Below are positions 12,049 to 23,315 of a stretch of 64,000 nucleotides of DNA, piece by piece. Origin of the DNA: Apodemus sylvaticus (Eukaryota > Chordata > Mammalia > Rodentia > Muridae); contig NC_067495.1 of the NCBI RefSeq assembly GCF_947179515.1, positions 64,219,411 to 64,283,410 on the forward strand, in the 5' to 3' direction. Under the pieces are notes generated by a model. The model was not told the origin of the DNA and did not search any database. It worked only from the letters and a program-made list of their open reading frames with translations. Numbering within the stretch: position 1 is the first letter of the stretch; every line of letters begins with the position of its first letter. The position numbers were made by a program, and so were the translations under genes.

Positions 12049-12440
12049 TGTCTTAGCTATAGCTTCTACTGCTGTGATAAATACCAAAACTAAAAACAAC
12101 TTGGAGAGAAAAGGGCCTATTTGACTTACACTGCCATATCACAGCCTATTATCAAAGGAAGTCAAGGCAAAATCTGAAGGCAGGAACATAGAGGTAGGAA
12201 CTAACGCACAGACTATGAAGGAATATTGCTTACTGGTTTGCTCCTCATGGCTTGCTCAGCCTGCTTTCTGACATATCCCCACAAACCACAAAAGCCCTGG
12301 GGTGTACCACTCACAATGGGATGGGCCTTCCACATTAGTAATTTTTAAAATGCACTATAGATTTAACTACAGGCTATCTAATGGAAGCATTTTCTCAATC
12401 GAGTTTAGCGTGTCAAATTGATTTAAAAAAAAAAAAGACA
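12049..12440 (-). mobile_element. MaLR solo LTR, antisense, with perfect 5-bp target duplication
   Basis: In antisense it begins TGTCTTAGCTATAG and ends in AAGACA, the TG...CA ends of an LTR. The interior matches the rodent MaLR copy type with 'gaagtcaaggcaaaatctga' and 'tcctcatggcttgctcagcc'. GACAT occurs immediately before (12044-12048) and after (12441-12445), a perfect 5-bp duplication as expected for ERVL-MaLR. It is inserted into the antisense L1. Confidence 0.85.
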
Positions 12441-12770
12441 GACATATAGTTAGCAAAGATTTTCTCTTTCTGCAGGCTGTCCCTTCACTTGCTTTCCTTT
12501 GCCTTTAACAAAGTTTTTACATATGTCTGTATCTTCAAGTGTTACCTATGTTTTCCTCTAGAAGTTTCAGTCTTTCATTCTTTTATTAAGGTCTTTTATC
12601 CAGTTTAAATTGGTTATTGTGCAAGATGAGAGATATGTATTTAGTCCCATTCTTCCACATGCAAATGTTTTCTCAGAATCATTTGTTGAGGAGGCTGTCT
12701 TTTTTTCTGATGTATATTTTTAACACCTTTGTCAAAAAGTAGGTGGCTGTAGCTAAGTGGTTTTAGAAAT

Positions 12771-13257
12771 AGGTATATTTAAACAAAAAATATTTTTAAA
12801 TAGGGAATATGATTCTATATAAACGAGTCTGTTTATTTTTATTTAAAACCAGAATGTGGATGAAAATGTGTGAGAGAATAACTAAAAATAAATAATAAAT
12901 TATATTAAAAAATAAAAGCATGATGGTCTCAATCCTGTAATTCTCACTGATTCACAGTAGCAAATGAACGCCATCCCCTTCCAAATACAAACCATCATTG
13001 GACAAATTTGGGGTCAAAATGTAGCTATCAACTAGCATGACTCTAGCACCTTTCTAGCCCTGCCCAAAAGCTGGAAAGGAGAACTGAAAAATTAAAATTG
13101 GCAAGGCTTCATCACAACTACTGAGAGCTGACATTTGGCCAAAATCAAGACAGCAAGGGCAGCCAGGGCAAAGCAGCACCAAATGAAATCGATTAAAGTA
13201 GAGCCATTGGTGAGTGTTACTGGGCTGCGCTGCAGCTTTACAAGACCCAAGACCTGG
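12771..13257. other. Unique sequence
   Basis: AT-rich unique DNA. The minus-strand frame at 13054-13464 overlaps the following SINE and shows no domain. Confidence 0.45.
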
Positions 13258-13435
13258 GTGAGAACTGGCAAGATGGCTTATTGGGTAAAGGTGCTTGTTG
13301 CCAAGCCCGAGCTCCACACCCTCACATGGTGGAAAGAGAGAACTAACTCCCAAACGCTGTCCTCTGGTCTCAACATACTCACTGTGGCATGTATGTGCCC
13401 TCACATAGATATAACAAGATAGATAGGTAGACGGA
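13258..13435 (+). mobile_element. B3-like SINE
   Basis: The head 'ggcaagatggcttattgggt' and the block 'cacatggtggaaagagagaa' match the B2/B3 pattern, followed by an AGATAG-rich tail. The copy is moderately diverged. Confidence 0.7.
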
Positions 13436-13487
13436 CAAATAGAAATGTAGGAATTGAAAGACAAAGGAGAATGGCACTTTCATTTTT

Positions 13488-13668
13488 TAATTATGTTTTT
13501 TATAAAAATTATGTGTATATGTGTAGGTCTGAGTGTGGGTTTGTACACATGGAGGCAGAAAGAGGGCATCAGATCTCTTGACCGTGATGGGCGCCACCTG
13601 AAATGAGTGCTGGGAACCAAACTCCAAGTCTCAACACTCGTAACCACTGATCTATTCTGTAGTCCCAC
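13488..13668 (-). mobile_element. B3/B2-like SINE, antisense
   Basis: In reverse complement the order is tRNA-like head (from about 13665), 'gtgctgggaaccaaactcc' (in complement), 'gcatcagatctcttgaccg' (in complement) and an A-rich tail (T/A-rich at 13488-13520). It is a diverged copy. Confidence 0.65.
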
Positions 13669-13784
13669 TTATTTTATTTTTAATATCAGCATCATACCTT
13701 TTTGCTGTGTGATACTCAACTTGCTCCGTCTCTCCATGCTTTGTGGTCTCAATATGTTGAACTGCCTAAAACAAAAATCTATCA

Positions 13785-14120
13785 CCAGGTGTGAGTCGAT
13801 GGCTCAGTAAGGACTGGATTTCCCAGAACTCATGTAAAAGTCAAGTGGGTATGATTATACCTGCCTGTGCATAATACCAGCAGGTGAGAGCATGGTGGCT
13901 TTTTTGTAATGCCAGTACAGAGAAGGCAGAACAGATAATCCCTGGAGTTAACAAATGACCCAGAATAACCTAAATAGTGAGCTCTGGATTCAGCAAGACC
14001 TCAATATATAAGGTCAAACATGATTGAGGATGACGTCTGATGCAAACTTTGGGCTTCTGGGTGCACATGTACCAACACACACATGTAAACATGAATACAC
14101 ATATACATGCATGTACATAA
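13785..14120 (+). mobile_element. RSINE1/B4-like SINE
   Basis: A tRNA-like start ('gagtcgatggctcagtaagg') is followed by 'gtaatgccagtacagagaag', 'cagataatccctgg', 'cagcaagacctcaa', a 'gggcttctgggtgcacatgt' block and a CA-rich end. This is the order of the composite rodent SINEs that end in CA repeats. Confidence 0.55.
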
Positions 14121-14121
14121 T

Positions 14122-14122
<1 letters not shown>

Positions 14123-14150
<28 letters not shown>
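14123..14150. repeat. (AC)n microsatellite at SINE tail
   Basis: A pure AC dinucleotide run directly follows the SINE body. Confidence 0.9.
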
Positions 14151-14152
<2 letters not shown>

Positions 14153-14659
14153 AAAACCAACAAAATAAACAACCACTATCCTTTCTTCCAGTAATTCCTG
14201 ACAATTGAATGCACTTTGCATGTGTTACAATTAAATGATAAAAACAAAATTGTAAACAAGTTTAATTGTGTGTATGTGTATGCATACAAGTTGTCTAGAC
14301 ATTTACCTCTCCTCTCTTAGTAAGTGATGAAAATATTTTCATGATTTTCATCCTGTTTATTCTCCAGCTGTGGAGAAATTAAGCATCCCAGCCTACTTAA
14401 TGGACCAGAATAAATCACTACTATTTATTCCCCAAGGTAAACTTCCATGGAACCAGCAGATCTAGAAGTAACTCCCTTTGTACTCCAAGACATGCTTATT
14501 TTAGAGATGAAAGGATATATCTCCATGTCATTGTCAGACCTCAAGCACTCCAGAGGGCCATCTCATTGTTCTGAATGAATTTTTCAAGAATCTAAGGTTT
14601 TATGTCAGTTTTTAAGGAACCAGATCTGGGGGTTAGAGTGAGGGTTCAGTGGATTAAGC

Positions 14660-15440
14660 ATGCTTTTTACTCTTCTTTTGAAAATTAAAATAGAATTGGA
14701 TATTTCCCCCTTCCCTTTCCTCCCTCCAATCCCTATCTCTACCTCCTTGCTTCCTTTCAAATTCTTTTTCTTTTTTTAATACAACCTTCTGGGTCCATCT
14801 AGTGTTGTTTGTATGTATATGATTTCAACTAGACAGCTCATCTGTGGGGTGACTAAGTCTCTCTCTTGTCAGTCCTTAGTTATCTATAGTTCTTTGTCTC
14901 TGGATGAAGACCCATGAGATTGACCCCAACCTTTTCTCATACACCCCGTCACACCACGTCTGCCCTGCTGTTCCCCTCCAGCACAATCCATAGGACCTTT
15001 TTACTTCCCTGGCTTCTACACCTATACCAGGTTATATACTCACATCTGAAGATTAGGAGCTAGGAGATGCAGATGAGAAAAAAAATGTGGCATTCGTGTT
15101 TCTAGGTCTAAATTACCCAGTCAGTATATTTCCTAGTTCCACATCTTTACCAAAAAATTTTCAAGATTTATTTTTTTGCAGTTGAATAGTATTCCATTGT
15201 CTATAGGTACCACATTTTCATTATCCATTCATCGATTGAAGGATACTTTAGGTAGTTTACATTTCCCAGCTCTTATGTCGAGAGTGGCAGTGAATACGGC
15301 TGAACTAGGATCTGTGGAGTAAGATGGTAAGTCCTTTGGGCACATGCCAAGGAGTGATAGAGCTAGGTCATATGGTGGATTTATTTTTAGCTTTTTGAGA
15401 AGTCTCCATACTGATTTCCAGAGTGGCTTTAATTGGGACA
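14660..15440 (-). mobile_element. L1 3' end (ORF2 end plus 3'UTR), antisense
   Basis: From left to right the minus strand reads backwards from a GA-rich 3'UTR (14700-14760, here CT-rich) into the end of ORF2 (for example the complement of 'gaatagtattccattgtcta' at about 15185-15205, the conserved 'ENTIEYYS' coding region). The copy is diverged with no open frame. Confidence 0.7.
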
Positions 15441-15920
15441 GGGTAGGAGAGCAATACAGAAGGAGAGGGAGGAAAGAGGGAAATAATACTAAGGATGTTT
15501 GAAAAATCCAGGACTCAGAACTTTTGTTTAACCAAAATTACATATTTATATTCATGTTCCATGTATACTTATACAAATATAGTTTAAATAAAATTATGTC
15601 AATTGGCCTGACAATGATTCTACCTGACCTAAGAGCCATAGACCATCTAACAAAAATCTCAGAATCAGGCACTAGAAACTTCCTTTTGAATTGTTGGTCT
15701 GGGAAGTCCAAGAGACTACCAAACAACACAGGCTATTGCTGTAGCCCTTGGTTATCTCCCAAAAGTAAAGCTATTATTGCTGAAAACATTATGTACTTTG
15801 GACACAGGTCTTGGGGGATCCTAGCTATATCTCACCTGAAAGCCCTGGCGACTAACTTTCAAAGTACCAGAAGGTGCTATGCAAGCTTCCAAAACAAACA
15901 AGCATATTAAACCACACAGT
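15441..15920. other. Unique sequence with a chance frame
   Basis: A 128-codon frame on the plus strand at 15524-15910 has no recognisable domain. Its codon content is AT-rich like its surroundings and there is no exon-like signal, so I do not call it a gene. A TG-rich run follows at about 15918-15943. Confidence 0.4.
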
Positions 15921-15943
15921 GTGTGTGTGTTTGTGTGTGTGTG

Positions 15944-16128
15944 CAAAAAGAATACTTGCTCTTCTTGCAGAGGTTCTGGATTCATTTCTTGGCACCCTCA
16001 TAGTGGTTCTCAATCATCTATAATTTCTGTTCCAGAGAATCTGACAGCCTCTTCTAATACCTGAGGATACTAGACACATGTGGTGTATATTCATAGATGT
16101 AAACATTTAAACACATAAAATAAATAAA
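15944..16128 (+). mobile_element. Diverged B2/B3 SINE
   Basis: The pattern 'gcaaaaagaatacttgctc', 'ctggattcatttcttggcac', 'tctataatttctgttccaga' and an AAATAAATAAATA tail corresponds to a worn B2/B3 copy. Confidence 0.5.
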
Positions 16129-17389
16129 TATAATTTAAAAAACACATACAAATAAATTATAATTAAAAATTAAAACAACCAGATCTGCCCAACAAACAGG
16201 AATAAACAATAGTGCAGATAAGTATGATCAGGTAGTTACTGTCTATATCATTGCAATAGCTAAGTAGTAAACAAATACCCTGAAAATATTTGCTGACAAG
16301 ATTTCAATGCACAAAAACCTTTCTGAAAAATACACTTTCTGAAATTATCCTTTAAACTATTCCATTTAAGACACATATTAATTAATAATATAACCTATAT
16401 CCATTTAATAAAAAATTAGCAATTACAGAAACATGGAAACTGTATAGGGAAAGAAATGAAAATACTTAAATATAGGAAGTCCTTGATTTCATTATTTCTA
16501 CATTTCTGTATTCCTCGTATTTTTTCAAAAATAAATAATTTTATAATTAAAATTGTAGTTTTAGGTTTCTTTTTCTATCTATCCTGTTTATCTGTTTGTT
16601 TGTTTTTAGAAAAGTTTCAAGTATAAAACAGGGTATCGGGGTCTCAGGTACAGTACTGGATGGATGTTCGTCTTAAGTTCCTTTTCCTTCTTTTTTTCCT
16701 TCATAAATGTGTTAGGAAACTGACAAGGAGGTATCTATCTCTCAGGATCCTTCTCATTTTTCTCTTTAGTATTTTATTGCAAGAACCACTGGGCTAAATG
16801 AACTGCCTAGAATCTTTGCCAATTGAATCTGTCAATTGGTTGAAATTTTTTTTTTGTATAACATGATTGTGCGTATTTTTATAATGAAAAATAATGTGCA
16901 TGCACCATTTACTCTAAGGTACAAAGAAGAAATAGAACATTTTAAAAAGGCAATCATCGTATAAATTGTTGAATAGAAAAAGAGAACAGAGAATGGCACA
17001 TAATTTAGGATTTTGCTTACATAAAATTAAAAATATTGAACAATTTTGTATACTATTTATGGTTATAACTACACGTACAGAGCTATAAAAACAAAATAGA
17101 AAATATACATCAAATGTATCTTTGTGCTTGTCCCTGGAAACCAAGGGAAATAAGATTAGGCTTGGGGACAGCATTTAACTTGTCCGCTGTGTTTCATTTT
17201 CTCTTTCTGATAGAAATTGAAAGCAAACTTACATTCAAATTATTGAAGTTTGTCAAGCTGAGGATATATCCAGATTTGTTTGTCATGTTATCAATTCTCA
17301 GTGCTTTGCAATACTGTTGATTATCCAAAACAAAATTATACATAAGTTTAAAAGAAAAATGCTGGTTTTTTCCTACATACTTCAGTAAT
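16129..17389. other. Unique AT-rich sequence
   Basis: No repeat family or gene recognised. The opposing frames at 16914-17174 and 17114-17320 lack recognisable domains. Confidence 0.45.
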
Positions 17390-17470
17390 GTTAATGGATT
17401 TCTTTTACAGTGCTAGTATCAAATCTAAGACCTTGAATACATTCTACTACTGAGCTATACTCCTACCCTT
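17390..17470 (-). mobile_element. ID/B4-like SINE fragment, antisense
   Basis: The complement of 'ctactgagctatactccta' is the tRNA-derived end of an ID/B4 element. Only this part is recognisable. Confidence 0.5.
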
Positions 17471-18502
17471 CAAGGATTATTTTGGTAAATGACAAACGAA
17501 TTTAACCTTAAAGCCAGAGAACTTGAAAAAAAAAAAAAAGAGAAAAATAACAAGAGAAAGAAAAACAAAGACATGGTCAGTGAGATAAGACAGAGGCCCT
17601 GGAGCCTTGATACATCAAAGTCACCAAAGAACTCAACACTTCTCTGCTCTAGTCTGTAAGTCAGAGATTGAACAAACACATCTCTTTCAGGATTAGAGCT
17701 CCTGGATGTTCCCACTTTACTGTCGTATGACTTTTAAATTCTTTTGTTTAATTGAGTTGTCCAGACAGAGCTTATATCCACTTACCTTTTCATGGTATCT
17801 GTTACACACCCAGATTTATTCTGTCATTCCTTTTTGAACCAATGACATATCCAGGAATCATATAGAGAACATAGTTTTCTGAATTTACTTTCTCACAGTA
17901 ACTTAAATTTTTGACATTTAAAAAAACTTTGTTCTGTTATGAAAGTTTGGTATGGATTGAGTAAAAGTGCAAAACCTACAATGGGTAAAGCACAAGCAAA
18001 CCTCTTGTGATAAATATTATTTGTCTTGATTGTGTTGGTAGTTATACAAATATGCATATGTGATTTGATGGGATGGAATTGTACAGTCACTATGACAAAG
18101 GCAAATTCATGGTTTTGATATTATACATGGTTACTCAAGGTAGAACAACTGGGAGAACTGGGTGAATGGTCTACAGGACTCCTTTGTCTTTTAACATCCT
18201 ATCAACCTAGTGTTCTATTAATTATTGCAAAAATGTCCACATGCTACTCTCAGACTCTGTGAATACTTTAGGTTATATGGCATAAGGGGAATTAAGGTTT
18301 TAGATAGTTAAGGTGGCAAATCAATTACTCTGAGTTGGGGAGACTGCCCATTCAGGCCAGTGCAATGCAATTCTAGGAGAAAGGAGAGGAGGAAGTGATG
18401 AGATGTAGGGAATCAGTCCTCCACTGGAAGGTTTGAATACAGAAAGTCTTCACAAAATGTGAAATATAAGTAGCATCCAGAAGCTAAACAATGGTTGGAA
18501 AT
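17471..18502. other. Unique sequence
   Basis: No repeat or gene recognised. An A-rich stretch lies at 17525-17570. Confidence 0.45.
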
Positions 18503-18513
18503 AGAGTTTGCTC

Positions 18514-18680
18514 TTTTTTTTTTTTTTTTTTTTTTTGGTTTTTCAAGACAGGATTTCTCTGTGTAGCCCCAGCTATCCTGGGACTCACTCTGTAGACCAG
18601 GCTGGCCTCGAACTTAGAAATCCGCCTGCCTCTGCCTCCCAAGTGCTGGGATTAAAGGTGTGCACCACCACCACCCGGCT
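18514..18680 (-). mobile_element. B1 SINE, antisense, with target duplication
   Basis: A T-run (A-tail in complement) at 18514-18536 precedes the reverse complement of the whole B1 consensus, including 'gtagaccaggctggcctcga' and 'aagtgctgggattaaaggtg'. It is flanked by AGAGTTTGCTC (18503-18513) and AGAGTTTGTTC (18681-18691), an 11-bp target duplication with one difference. B1 is derived from 7SL RNA. Confidence 0.95.
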
Positions 18681-18911
18681 AGAGTTTGTTCTTATGGTTT
18701 CCAAAAGGAACACAGCTATTTTCACACCTTGACTTTAGTGAAACATGGTTTAGACTACTGACATTCACAGCAACTGAATACTAATTTATGTTATTTTAAA
18801 CCACAAAGTTTTGGGAAAGTTTTTTTTTTTTTTTTTTTAAATAGCAACTATAGTAGAAACCCAACACATCCACCAGCCAGGTAGTTAAAAACTAACTCAG
18901 TCAAAGATAGG

Positions 18912-18943
18912 CAACTGGGGCACTGGGGCACTGGGGCACTGGG
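18912..18943. repeat. Minisatellite, about four 8-bp units (ACTGGGGC)
   Basis: Four consecutive ACTGGGGC-type units, the last one ending GGGAC. It lies at the 5' edge of a SINE-like segment. Confidence 0.85.
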
Positions 18944-18944
18944 A

Positions 18945-19175
18945 CACCGAATCACTCAGTAAAGTGCTTAGTGCACAATCATGAGGACATGAATTCATAT
19001 CTTCAGCATCCTCATAAAAAGTCAGGCACAGTAAAGCCAGCACAAAAGAAGAGGTGACATAAAGATCCCAGAGAGTTGCTGGCAAGACCATTTAATGAAT
19101 TGTCAAGCTCCAGGTTCGGTGAGACACCCTGTTTCAAAAAATAAGGTGCACAAAAGGGCATAAATGTGAAAAAGG
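18945..19175 (+). mobile_element. RSINE1/B4-like SINE
   Basis: The layout 'tcactcagtaaagtgcttag', 'gaggacatgaattcatatc', 'agatcccagagagttgctgg' and 'gagacaccctgtttcaaaa' matches the composite SINE also seen at 13785, 35770 and 60000. Confidence 0.6.
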
Positions 19176-20794
19176 GACTCAGAGAGAGGGCGTGGCAAGA
19201 TGGTAGGGAAATAATAGAGGTGGAGGATGAGCATAACTAGAACGTAGTATATATGAAGTTGTAAAGAATACATTTTATTTTAAAACTTAAACACACAAGG
19301 TGAAGAAGGATTGATGAAGATACTCAATGTCCATCTCTGGACTTCTCATACCTGCATACTTATATGTATCCATATCTGCTTACACCAACATGTACTGTAC
19401 TCTCGGGGCAATCATCAATATATAATGATGAATGCTATTTTTGCACTTCCATATCACCAATGAAAATCAAAGATAGCACACCTTCCTCAGAACTGCAAGG
19501 AAAGGAAACATGTTGCTCTTGATTAAATGGAGCCTATTAAACCGAAGAAGGTTTACGAAGCTGGAAATCTTGTCTTGGTCCAGTCTGAGATCTATTTGCT
19601 GAGGAATTTTCTGCTATGCTAAGAAAACTGAACTTATTTTCCAAAGACATAGAATACAGAGACAGTAGGAAAAGTGTGCTAAATTAAAAAAAAAAAGAAG
19701 ACCCAATCACCTAATTTCCTATGACAGGACAATTCATTTTATTCTTTTTCTCTTGCTGTCCCCAATATCCCAATGCTTAGCACACAGTAGATGCTCAAAA
19801 ACATTTGATGAATTATACTGTAAATGATAACTAATAGACCCATTCAGCGTTATATTCTACTAACCCTCATACTCTAAAATAGCCCAAACTGCATTTATTC
19901 ATAAATAGGGTTTCCACATATTACCATTCCTACTTCAAAGCACAAATGTGCCATATGTTTATTTTTGCAGCGCTTACAGAGATTGGCATTTAATATATGA
20001 TATTAGAGTTCCAGGATGAAATCTTTTAACTCACTCCAGGATGACTAATAGCCCAAAAGGCCCATGAATCCCAGGGGTCTCATGAACATATCTGTCATAT
20101 AGGTCCATCTCTGACCCTATCACCATACCTAACAATTGGTTCCAAGAACAGTCTTCTATTTTTCTTAACCTCCTGGCTAAGTGAAATATAAAGACAGCAA
20201 GGCACAAAAGATATGCAGATAGGAAAAAAGTGAGCAAGGTAGAACTTTTTAAGAAATATGTGTTAATTAATATTTTATATTAATTAATACACTAATAATT
20301 AAGTTGTTGAGGTAAGTGCTGAACATGTGTATCTTGTTTCCATCTGTTTTCTTTTTTTGAGATTATAATGTAAATTCCATGATTTCTTCCCAGCCTTTCC
20401 TCTGTCCAAACCCTCTCATATACTCCTACTTGTTCTTTCACATTTATAGCTTCTTTTTCATTAATTATTATATGCATGTATATGAAAAAGCATTTTCAAG
20501 AAGCCTAGAGTTGACAAGTCTAGAATTTGTTAAAATGAGGCAACTTATTTAGAGTAAGGACAGTAAAAGTGGATATTAAGTGGCTCTTTTTCATAATAAA
20601 AATGCCTATGAAAGTTAATCAGAAAAATATTTGGAACAGTAGCTGCAGGCTACAGACCATGAGTATCCAAAATGATGAATTTTTGAAAATCCTTTCCATG
20701 GCTTTCATTTCAAGTTCCTGTGACCATGACAGGCAATGCAACAGGTTCTCTGTAACAACTGGGGGAAAGGCTTTTGGTTTTGGGGTTTTGTTCC
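19176..20794. other. Mostly unique sequence, with a MIR-like end
   Basis: Unique AT-rich DNA. At 19765-19830 'gcttagcacacagtagatgc' followed by 'tcaaaaacatttgatgaat' resembles the 3' end of an old MIR/L2 element on the plus strand. The other frames have no recognisable domains. Confidence 0.45.
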
Positions 20795-20955
20795 ATTTAT
20801 TTTTTGAGACAGTGTTTCTCTGTGTTTTTCTGGAACCCCTGGCTGTCCCAGAACTGGCTTTGTAGACCAGGCTGGCCTTGAACTCAGAGATCCACCTGCC
20901 TCTCTGCCTCTCAGGTACTGGGATTAAAGGGGTGTAACGCCATCTTCTGGTTATG
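20795..20955 (-). mobile_element. B1 SINE, antisense
   Basis: The reverse complement of B1 is clear: 'ttttttgagacagtgtttct', 'tgtagaccaggctggccttg' and 'ggtactgggattaaagg'. Several substitutions and small insertions place it among older B1 copies. Confidence 0.9.
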
Positions 20956-21817
20956 CAGAGGTTTTTTAACTTGAAATGCACAACTGGACTTCCTGAAATG
21001 TATGCATATGGTATATGTGTATGTAAACATGTAGTTCTCTGAAGAGCCTACACTCGGTGGCCTTCAAATTTTCATACTGGTTCATGCTGCAGTTAGAGAT
21101 CACTGCTTAGGGACCACTGAGTTGGTAATGGTCCTTTTCCTACTACTCTACTTAGTAAGGCAGTATATCTTCCGGGTGTGGTTCATTTATTTAACAAGTA
21201 AAGAGAAAGTGAGTTTCTGCTTATATAAGTCATCGAGACCAGCTACTGAGTTAAGAAATCCCATTTGCCCAGAACAACATGGCAAATATTGGGAAAGGAA
21301 TCGGAAAGAACTTAGTAGTGCCACAAAACTTAGGTTACTGCAGAAGAGAGAAAGGTGATAATTGATGATACATTGACAGAAACAAAATTCACTTACCAAT
21401 TTTGCTGTTTAGGCAATCCCCTGACACCCTTCCTGGTTTTTGATCGTCTCGCGAGCTCTAGACATTAGTTCAGGTGTTAACAATGGCTCTAGTAAAGCGC
21501 AACAAAGTAATAGAAGTTTGAAAATATTTACAAATATCACTTAGAACTAGCTTCATTTTTTCCTTCTTGATTACATTATTTGATAGGTCAGATTTAGACT
21601 GGGGAACCACCATTTCATTCATTCCTGCTCCTGATTAATGAAATCCATCACAGAGACTTAGGACTGGGAAGCAGACACTTAAAAGAGCACCTTGTCTCGT
21701 ATCATACTTCCTTAGAGCTACAGATTTTCTTCATGAACATGGTGGTCAGGATGTACTGTCTAACCCTAAGGTTTTCCTGATAAACTTAAAGCTTACTGTA
21801 TTTCAAAAATAATTTAA
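20956..21817. other. Unique sequence
   Basis: No repeat or gene recognised. The frames at 21122-21399 on both strands overlap one another and have no domains. Confidence 0.45.
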
Positions 21818-22036
21818 AATTATTTTACTTCATGTGTGTGGTGTTCTGCTTTCATGTATGTCTGTGTACTATGTGCATGTCTAGTGCCGTAGGAGACCAG
21901 AAGTGTGTATCAGAGCCCTTGGAACTAGAGTTACAGATGGCCATGAACTGTCATATGGCTTCTGGGAATCAAACTCTGGTCTTCTAGAAAAAAATCAGTC
22001 AGTGCCCTTGACCTTTGAGCCTTCTCCCCAGCTCCA
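21818..22036 (-). mobile_element. B3 SINE, antisense
   Basis: The reverse complement carries the B3 layout: T/A-rich tail end at the left, 'catgtatgtctgtgtactat', 'ggaactagagttacagatgg', 'cttctgggaatcaaactctg' and the tRNA-like head ending 'cttctccccagctcc'. The 154-codon frame at 21903-22367 runs through this SINE and is not a gene. Confidence 0.85.
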
Positions 22037-22494
22037 ATGTATCTCCTCTTACCAGCCTTTCATGAAAGTAAGATGCACTCTCCAGTGTGTAGAGGGTATC
22101 TCTTTGAGTGCATGTGTATGTGCAAACATAGACTTTTATTTTGTGGTAATATCTTTGAACACAATATTTCTATTCTGTCAGACACAAAGCATCAATCTTT
22201 CTGAGGCTCTTCTACAGAAAGGCCTCTTGGTTGACAAATGTAAGATGAACCAGGTTAAAGAGCCATCGTCTCTCCGAAGCTCACTAGTCTATCAAGGTTT
22301 GCAAATTAACTATCAACTCAAATTAGGAAATATAGTGTCTTTTAAAGGTGCCTTGTACTTCAAGTAATCATAGAATTTTTTAAAGAATAAAACAAGTATG
22401 CCACAACATATGCTAACCTACTAATAATCCCAAAGAGAAGAATACTTAAACTTTGTTCAAATGAAATGGATATCTTCCTTGCCATCTTCCTGTG
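22037..22494. other. Unique sequence
   Basis: No feature recognised. Confidence 0.45.
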
Positions 22495-22785
22495 GGAAGG
22501 CTCTTGTGTATCCCAGGCTGATCACAAATTTGCTATCTACTTCAGGATGACTTTAAACTTCTTGTCTTCCTACCTTTTCTTTGTGAATGCTGGGATCATA
22601 CCTCCATGCCCAATTTAGGTGGCGCTAAAGACTGAACATGGAGTTTTATGCAGCCCATCCTTTTAAACAAGACAGGGTCTTACTACATACCCCAAGATTT
22701 CCTTGAACTCATTGTCTCCAAGGCTGGCCTCAAACTCAGGATCTTCTTGCCTCTCAGCCTCTTGTGTGAGGGATTATACCATATC
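22495..22785 (-). mobile_element. Two diverged B1-like SINE units, antisense
   Basis: Two degraded B1-type antisense units lie in tandem. The first (22495-22612) holds 'atcccaggctgatcacaaat' and 'gaatgctgggatcatacctc'. The second (22668-22785) holds 'agacagggtcttactacata' and 'aaggctggcctcaaactcag'. The arrangement fits B1/B4-type monomers. Confidence 0.6.
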
Positions 22786-23099
22786 TAGGTTCACGCTTGT
22801 TCTTGATGGTCAAATTACTACATTTAGAGCCAGTGTACAAATCTTGTTCTCAAGCCTTTAGATAATCTCCAGATAAACATCAGGAGAAGCTTCTTTCTCA
22901 AGCCGGTTTGTGTGACACTTGAAAAAAAGCAATGAGAAAATGAAACTGACATTTTTTATAGGATTTGGGGATACTTGAGAAAATGGTACATAATTTGCTA
23001 TCTACTGGGGAGTCATCTTACTGGGGAGAAATAAGGTGATCTGTAGACACACCATTTTGGAAAAAAAAATGTGTGCATTGTGGCTGGTCTCAAGAATTC

Positions 23100-23315
23100 A
23101 GCCAAGGGTTTCTGGCACATGTATGTAATGCCAGTACTCAGCAGGTGGAGGTAGGAGGACCACAAATGCAAAAGTAGCCTGGGCTACAAACAAGACCCGG
23201 TTTTAAAAATGAAAAACAAAAAACAAAAACACTAATGGCTGGAAATGTAGCTCAGAGGTAGGGTACTTCTCTAGCAGGTCCAAGGCCCCGGGCTCCATCT
23301 TCAGCTCAGGAAAAG
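23100..23315 (+). mobile_element. B4-type SINE
   Basis: A B1-like half ('catgtatgtaatgccagtac', 'aagtagcctgggctac', 'aagacccggtttt') is followed by an A-rich linker and an ID-like half ('ggctggaaatgtagctcaga', 'gtccaaggccccgggctcca'). This composite is characteristic of B4. Confidence 0.75.

Larger units (their letters stand above)
10800..12770 (-). mobile_element. Old L1 (ORF2 end/3' region), antisense, with three later insertions
   Basis: The minus strand carries diverged L1 sequence corresponding to the end of ORF2 in segments 10800-11105, 11417-11649, 11946-12048 and 12446-12770. These read as a continuous element once the inserts are removed: an ORR1/MT-like LTR at 11106-11416, an Lx 3' end at 11650-11945 and a MaLR at 12049-12440. 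No frame is open. It is the oldest layer of this cluster. Confidence 0.7.

Noticed and set aside
15524..15910. 128-codon plus-strand frame
   Set aside because: No domain, no promoter or splice signal, and base composition like the surrounding non-coding DNA.
18912..18943. Short 8-bp tandem array as a CRISPR-like array
   Set aside because: Direct tandem units without spacers, in a mammalian genome, so it is a minisatellite.
21903..22367. 154-codon plus-strand frame
   Set aside because: It begins inside an antisense B3 SINE, and the remainder has no recognisable domain.
22616..22628. Second CTCF-like motif (TTAGGTGGCGCTA)
   Set aside because: It matches the 3' half of the core only and lies between two worn B1 units. 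Too weak to call.
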